NCBI RefSeq assembly: GCF_001629705.1
Contig: NZ_CP015378.1
Location: 310,001-374,000 of the forward strand
DNA from: Fictibacillus phosphorivorans
GTDB lineage: Bacteria; Bacillota; Bacilli; Bacillales; Fictibacillaceae
Direction of reading: 5' to 3'
Length of the DNA stretch: 64,000 nucleotides
In this document: piece after piece, positions 59,564-64,000 of the stretch
How the letters are laid out: each line of letters begins with the position of its first letter
Position numbering within the stretch: the first letter of the stretch is position 1
Notes under the pieces: model-generated
Database searches by the model: none
What the model saw: only the letters and a program-made list of their open reading frames with translations
What the model was told of the DNA's origin: nothing
Translations under genes and position numbers: made by a program

Positions 59564-60880
59564 ATGACCGAAAAAAACAAAACATATTTGGAACAAATCT
59601 TAGAATCCCAGATTAGTAGAGATGAGGATTCTATTACTTTTGCATTTCAAAAAGAAAAAATCAAGCTAGATGACGTTATTGAAGTAGAACTGTTAAAGGA
59701 ATTGGATACAGATATTCAACGATCCATTATCGTTGATGAAAACGAGCTTAAGATTACCATCCTCCCCCACTCTAATTACCGGTATTTCCCTGATTTAACA
59801 AACCAAAACGATAGAAGTAAATGGATGTTTGCATTTCAACTCACAAAGAGAGTAAAAGAGCATTCATTGAATCGTTTACACTTGGTGGTATGTCCCGAGA
59901 ACATAGTATTTGATCAAAGTCTATCACCAGCTTTCCTACATTATGGAGTGAAAGAAAGTATTCCTCCTTACGAAGCGGAGCATGAAAGAGTTTGGAAAGA
60001 GCTTAAAGCTACGATTGTTTTCTTAGTGGACGGTAAACATTCCTTTCATGATTACTTAAAGCTTCATGAAACCATTGAATTATCAACCGCTGCTAAAGAG
60101 GTATTAGAAGTTGACGATTTGAATGGACTGTTACTTTTCATACAAAAAAAATTAAATGACATAGATGAAAAAGATAAATTGATGCTAAATATTCCACAAA
60201 AGAAATGGAAAATTACACAATATGCTTCCTTGGGATTATTGATATGTTTCATCCCGGCTATCATATATACGATTTATTCTCTGTTTTTTTTACAGCCTAG
60301 ACAAGAAGCCTTTGTTAGCAGTAACGAGCATTTTCTAGGTAAGGAATACAGTGAAGTTGTCGAAGTTATGTCTGATTATGATGTTGAGGATATGCCAAAT
60401 GTGGTTCAGTACCAGTTAGCTTCATCTTACATAATCAATGAATCACTTACTGAAGAGCAAAAGGAAAATATACAAAACACCGTTTCCTTGCAATCGGAAC
60501 CTCTCTATTTTCAATATTGGATATACATCGGAAGAGGAAATGCGAAGGAAGCGCTCGATATTGCACGTTCGTTAGAAGATAAAGATCTTATTATGTTCGC
60601 ACTAATTAAATATCGTGAAGAATTAAAATCTGATGATAAATTGAGTAGTGAAGAAAAACAGCAAAAAATTAAAGAAGTACAAGCTGAAATAGATGAGTAT
60701 CTAGAAGAGCAAGAGGCAATTAAAGAAGAAGAAGAGAGACTTAAAGAAGAAGAGAGAAAAGCTGAAGAAGAAAAGCAAAAAGAACAAGAAGCAATGGAGC
60801 AAAAGGCTAAGGAAGAAGCAGCAGCTGCTGAAAAGGAGCAAAAGCCTGCAACACCACCGAAACCTACCAATTCGAATTAG
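59564..60880 (+). CDS. essB: Type VII secretion pseudokinase EssB/YukC
   Basis: The 438-residue protein has a cytoplasmic pseudokinase domain (about 1-220), one membrane helix (about 224-245, ASLGLLICFIPAIIYTIYSL), an external helical domain (about 250-370) and a long Glu/Lys-rich C-terminal coiled coil ending in PATPPKPTNSN. It bridges EssC and the cell-surface part of the T7SS. It is 13 nt after yukD, with GGGGG as ribosome site. Confidence 0.93.
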   Translation: MTEKNKTYLEQILESQISRDEDSITFAFQKEKIKLDDVIEVELLKELDTDIQRSIIVDENELKITILPHSNYRYFPDLTNQNDRSKWMFAFQLTKRVKEHSLNRLHLVVCPENIVFDQSLSPAFLHYGVKESIPPYEAEHERVWKELKATIVFLVDGKHSFHDYLKLHETIELSTAAKEVLEVDDLNGLLLFIQKKLNDIDEKDKLMLNIPQKKWKITQYASLGLLICFIPAIIYTIYSLFFLQPRQEAFVSSNEHFLGKEYSEVVEVMSDYDVEDMPNVVQYQLASSYIINESLTEEQKENIQNTVSLQSEPLYFQYWIYIGRGNAKEALDIARSLEDKDLIMFALIKYREELKSDDKLSSEEKQQKIKEVQAEIDEYLEEQEAIKEEEERLKEEERKAEEEKQKEQEAMEQKAKEEAAAAEKEQKPATPPKPTNSN

Positions 60881-60892
60881 AGGGGGTGAAGT

Positions 60893-63800
60893 ATGAGCAC
60901 ACTTTGGGTGTTTTTTAATAAGAACTATCAGCAGATCAGCTTGGATCACGAGTCTCATAAAACATTAACCATCGGTCCGAACATTTCGGACTCTGTTACG
61001 GTTAGAAATTTTCCGTTTAGCAAGGGTATTTTAACAATCAGCCGAAATCAGGAAAAGGTAGAGATTTACCAAGATGATAAAGTCATCGGTCATGTAATGG
61101 AAGATAACTTATTCCAGGTATCAGATGGAGATCATACATTAAGAATCTACCTTACAAATAATATGGAGATTCAACAGTCTTATTATATCGGCTTTGAGAA
61201 AGAGTACACGTTTTCTGCAACAGACTCTGAAGCTGATCTCACTTATCAACCCATAGAGAGCTTCGGTTCTGAAGAAGTGTCATTCGTTCTTATTAAAGCT
61301 AGAGAGAGATGGATGATCTCACCAAATAAAGGTGAGCTTTATCTGAACGGTCATAAGATAAGCGGTCCTACAAAGTTTGAGGTAGGTGATCTTCTATTTT
61401 GGCCATTCATGTCGATGAAATTATTAGATACAGACTTGATTCAGGTTATTAGTAGGAGAGAATTTACAACAAAACTTCCGTCAGCCAAAAAGCCTGTTTC
61501 AGAAATGAGTAAGAAATATCCTAATTACCGAAGAACACCACGAATGGTTTTTGATCTTCCAAAAGAAAAAGTGACACTATCATTTCCATCACAAGAGGGT
61601 GAAAACCCAAATAGAGGTCTGTGGTTAATCATCATGCCTCCGCTTTTAATGATGATTGTTATGGGTATCGTTGCAATCATACAACCTAGAGGAATTTTTA
61701 TTATCGTTTCAATGGTGATGTTTGCTACTACACTCGTTACTTCCTCAGTTCAGTATTTTAAAGAACGTGGAAACTTCAAGAAAAGAAAGATTAAACGCCA
61801 GAAAGTTTACAACTTGTATCTTGATAACAAGAGAAAAGAACTTGAAGAGCTAGCTGAAAAGCAAAGGAATGTGCTTCAGTATCATTATCCATCATTTGAG
61901 CAGATGAAATATTACACAGAAGAAGTATCTGATCGCATCTGGGAAAGAACGCTTGAGAGCCATGATCTTCTCCAGATAAGAATTGGATTAGGGAATGTAC
62001 CTTCAAGCTATTCGTTATCTTTAAATAGTGGTGATATGGCGAATAGGGAAATCGATGACCTGTTAGAACAGTCGCAGAAAATGGAAAAAGTATATCAAGA
62101 GGTCAAAGATGTTCCCGTTACCGTTAATCTGTCAAATGGAGCAATGGGTCTTATTGGGAAAGAATCTGTAATGAAGAACGAACTTCATCAGCTCATTGGT
62201 CAATTGGCATTTTTCCATAGCTATCATGACGTAAGGATAATTTTTATTTTTAATGAAAAAGACTACAAGCAATGGGAATGGGTAAAATGGCTGCCGCATT
62301 TTCAGCTGCCGAACTCCCATGCTAAAGGTCTAATCTATAACGAGCAGACTAGAGATCAACTATTATCCTCAGTTTATGAATTAATTAGAGAACGAGATTT
62401 AGATACGAACAGCCAAAAGGATAAGATTAGATTTTCTCCTCATCTGGTATTTATCGTACTCGATCAACAGTTACTCTCTGAACATGTATTGCTTGAATAT
62501 TTAGAGGGAGAATACCCTCATCTGGGGATATCAGTAGTATTTGCAGCAGAAACAAAAGAAAGTTTAACTGACAATATTCACACTCTTGTCCGCTACATTA
62601 ACGAGTCAGAAGGCGACATATTAATCGAGGAAAAGAAGGCTGTACAAATACCTTTCAAACTCGATACACATAGTCAAGATGGAAATGAAAGATATGCAAG
62701 AACTCTAAGGACATTGAATCACCTCGTTGGAATGACGAATTCCATTCCAAACAGTGTTTCATTTCTTGAGCTATTTGGGGCAAAAGAAGTTGTTGATTTA
62801 CCGATTCAGCACAATTGGACAACGAGAGAATCATCTAAGTCGCTTGCAGTACCTATAGGATTAAAGGGCAAAGAAGATCTGGTTGAACTCAATTTGCATG
62901 AAAAAGCGCATGGTCCGCATGGCCTTTTAGCAGGGACTACAGGGTCTGGTAAGAGTGAATTTTTGCAAACTTATATTTTATCTTTAGCTGTTAATTTTCA
63001 TCCTCATGAAGTTGCCTTTTTGTTAATTGATTATAAAGGTGGAGGAATGGCTCAACCTTTTAAGAACATGCCGCATCTGCTGGGTACAATCACTAATATT
63101 GAGGGAAGCCGAAACTTTACTGCAAGGGCGCTTGCTTCCATCAAAAGTGAGTTGAAAAGACGACAAAGACTATTTGATAAATATGAAGTCAATCACATCA
63201 ATGAATATACAAATCTGTATAAACGTGGTGAAACGAAAGAACCTATGCCGCATCTGTTTTTAATTTCTGATGAATTTGCTGAATTGAAAAGTGAAGAACC
63301 TGAATTCATTAAAGAATTAGTCAGTGCTGCGAGGATCGGAAGAAGTTTGGGTGTGCATCTTATACTCGCCACACAAAAACCAGGCGGGGTAATCGACGAT
63401 CAGATTTGGAGTAATGCTCGATTTAAAATAGCATTAAAGGTTCAGGATGCAGCAGATAGTAGAGAAATTTTAAAAAATGCTGATGCTTCTTCCATAACAG
63501 TGACGGGTAGAGGGTATCTTCAGGTCGGTAATAATGAAGTTTACGAATTATTCCAATCGGCTTGGAGTGGCGCACCATACTTGGAGGAAAACGTTGTTAG
63601 TGAAGATGAAGTCGCGCTTGTAACAGATTTAGGTCTGGTACCTTTATCTGGATTAACATCCGATTCAAAAAAGAAAAAGGATGCAGAAGCTGAAATAGAT
63701 GTCATCGTTGACCGGATTGAAGATTTGCAGAAAGAAATGGGGATTAAAAAGCTCAACAGTCCTTGGCTACCTCCATTAAACAATCGTTTAATTCATAAAA

Positions 63801-64000
63801 TAGAGTTTGAGGAAAAAGACTCTGATATTTATTTAGGCTTAGTTGACGAGCCTGAGAAACAGTCACAAACTCCTTATGTATACAAATTAATGGATGATGG
63901 AAACATTGGGATTTTTGGTTCTTCAGGGTACGGTAAGTCGCATTCTGTCATGACAATTTTGATGTCTATGGCAACAAAGTTAAATCCGGAGGAGTTACAT
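60893..64000 (+). CDS. essC: FtsK/SpoIIIE-type secretion ATPase EssC/YukB, 5' part
   Basis: The frame runs off the window after 1036 codons of an expected 1,450-1,500. N-terminal forkhead-associated-like regions (about 1-200) precede two membrane helices (about 245-285). The first FtsK ATPase domain has Walker A GTTGSGKS (681-688) and an LLIDYKGGGM strand. The second ATPase domain begins with FGSSGYGKS (about 1008-1016). This is the motor that exports WXG100 and LXG proteins. AGGGGGTG precedes the ATG. Confidence 0.95.
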   Translation, partial: MSTLWVFFNKNYQQISLDHESHKTLTIGPNISDSVTVRNFPFSKGILTISRNQEKVEIYQDDKVIGHVMEDNLFQVSDGDHTLRIYLTNNMEIQQSYYIGFEKEYTFSATDSEADLTYQPIESFGSEEVSFVLIKARERWMISPNKGELYLNGHKISGPTKFEVGDLLFWPFMSMKLLDTDLIQVISRREFTTKLPSAKKPVSEMSKKYPNYRRTPRMVFDLPKEKVTLSFPSQEGENPNRGLWLIIMPPLLMMIVMGIVAIIQPRGIFIIVSMVMFATTLVTSSVQYFKERGNFKKRKIKRQKVYNLYLDNKRKELEELAEKQRNVLQYHYPSFEQMKYYTEEVSDRIWERTLESHDLLQIRIGLGNVPSSYSLSLNSGDMANREIDDLLEQSQKMEKVYQEVKDVPVTVNLSNGAMGLIGKESVMKNELHQLIGQLAFFHSYHDVRIIFIFNEKDYKQWEWVKWLPHFQLPNSHAKGLIYNEQTRDQLLSSVYELIRERDLDTNSQKDKIRFSPHLVFIVLDQQLLSEHVLLEYLEGEYPHLGISVVFAAETKESLTDNIHTLVRYINESEGDILIEEKKAVQIPFKLDTHSQDGNERYARTLRTLNHLVGMTNSIPNSVSFLELFGAKEVVDLPIQHNWTTRESSKSLAVPIGLKGKEDLVELNLHEKAHGPHGLLAGTTGSGKSEFLQTYILSLAVNFHPHEVAFLLIDYKGGGMAQPFKNMPHLLGTITNIEGSRNFTARALASIKSELKRRQRLFDKYEVNHINEYTNLYKRGETKEPMPHLFLISDEFAELKSEEPEFIKELVSAARIGRSLGVHLILATQKPGGVIDDQIWSNARFKIALKVQDAADSREILKNADASSITVTGRGYLQVGNNEVYELFQSAWSGAPYLEENVVSEDEVALVTDLGLVPLSGLTSDSKKKKDAEAEIDVIVDRIEDLQKEMGIKKLNSPWLPPLNNRLIHKIEFEEKDSDIYLGLVDEPEKQSQTPYVYKLMDDGNIGIFGSSGYGKSHSVMTILMSMATKLNPEELH

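Overview
The window comes from a low-GC, Gram-positive, endospore-former-type member of the Bacillaceae. Evidence is the strong AGGAGG-like ribosome sites, frequent TTG/GTG starts, a T-box, SipW/TasA-type genes, a yukE-D-C-B type VII secretion locus and an RsbR-like stressosome protein. The gene mix resembles Fictibacillus or a close relative, but that genus is an inference. No rRNA, tRNA, insertion sequence, integrase or CRISPR array was recognised. Most of the window reads as chromosomal backbone with a few accessory modules.

Layout. 1-2.4 kb: two membrane genes (the first cut by the window edge) and a threonine-aldolase-family enzyme. 2.5-7.7 kb: a leftward biofilm-matrix operon (small exported protein, SipW signal peptidase, TasA/camelysin-type protein) faces a rightward M4 neutral protease across a shared intergenic region with an inverted 13-bp box, followed by an NprR/PlcR-like HTH-TPR regulator. 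7.8-13.5 kb: a LacI-regulated sugar operon (binding lipoprotein, two permeases, GH1 beta-glucosidase) with three palindromic operators and no ATPase gene. 13.6-20.5 kb: lipid glycosyltransferase, a cobalamin riboswitch in front of an acyl-CoA thioesterase, peroxiredoxin, ferritin-like and spermidine-synthase-like proteins, and a LytTR/DUF3021 pair. 20.6-27.3 kb: hydrolase, DGPF protein plus ECF42-type sigma factor, a short overlapping gene, an SSS transporter with its DUF3311 partner, and small membrane or ASCH proteins. 27.4-32.7 kb: RecQ, rRNA methyltransferase, and the futalosine-pathway menaquinone genes mqnB and mqnD. 33-38.9 kb: a tandem P-loop protein, an unexplained tandem structured RNA, xpaC-telA, and brnQ behind an Ile-type T-box. 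39-47.5 kb: acetyltransferase, L,D-transpeptidase, ECF sigma/anti-sigma pair, VOC protein, MFS transporter, HTH and RsbR-like proteins, a bicovalent flavo-oxidase and an M15 peptidase.

47.7-64 kb: a type VII secretion region. It begins with an LXG polymorphic toxin module (two WXG-like chaperone or partner genes, toxin, probable immunity gene). Intervening genes are glnS, a dipeptidase, a SIMPL protein and an ArsR-ABC exporter operon. The secretion machine itself follows (EsxA, YukD, YukC/EssB and an incomplete EssC), and the LXG protein is a plausible client of it.

The most unexplained features are: (i) two adjacent copies of a roughly 97-nt RNA fold with compensatory changes in several helices (34687-34907), followed by a terminator and no directly attached gene; (ii) three intergenic arrays with an exact 21-nt period but a different core sequence in each (13983, 26308, 32325); (iii) the mirror-image promoters of the matrix operon and the protease; (iv) a cobalamin riboswitch in front of a thioesterase gene.
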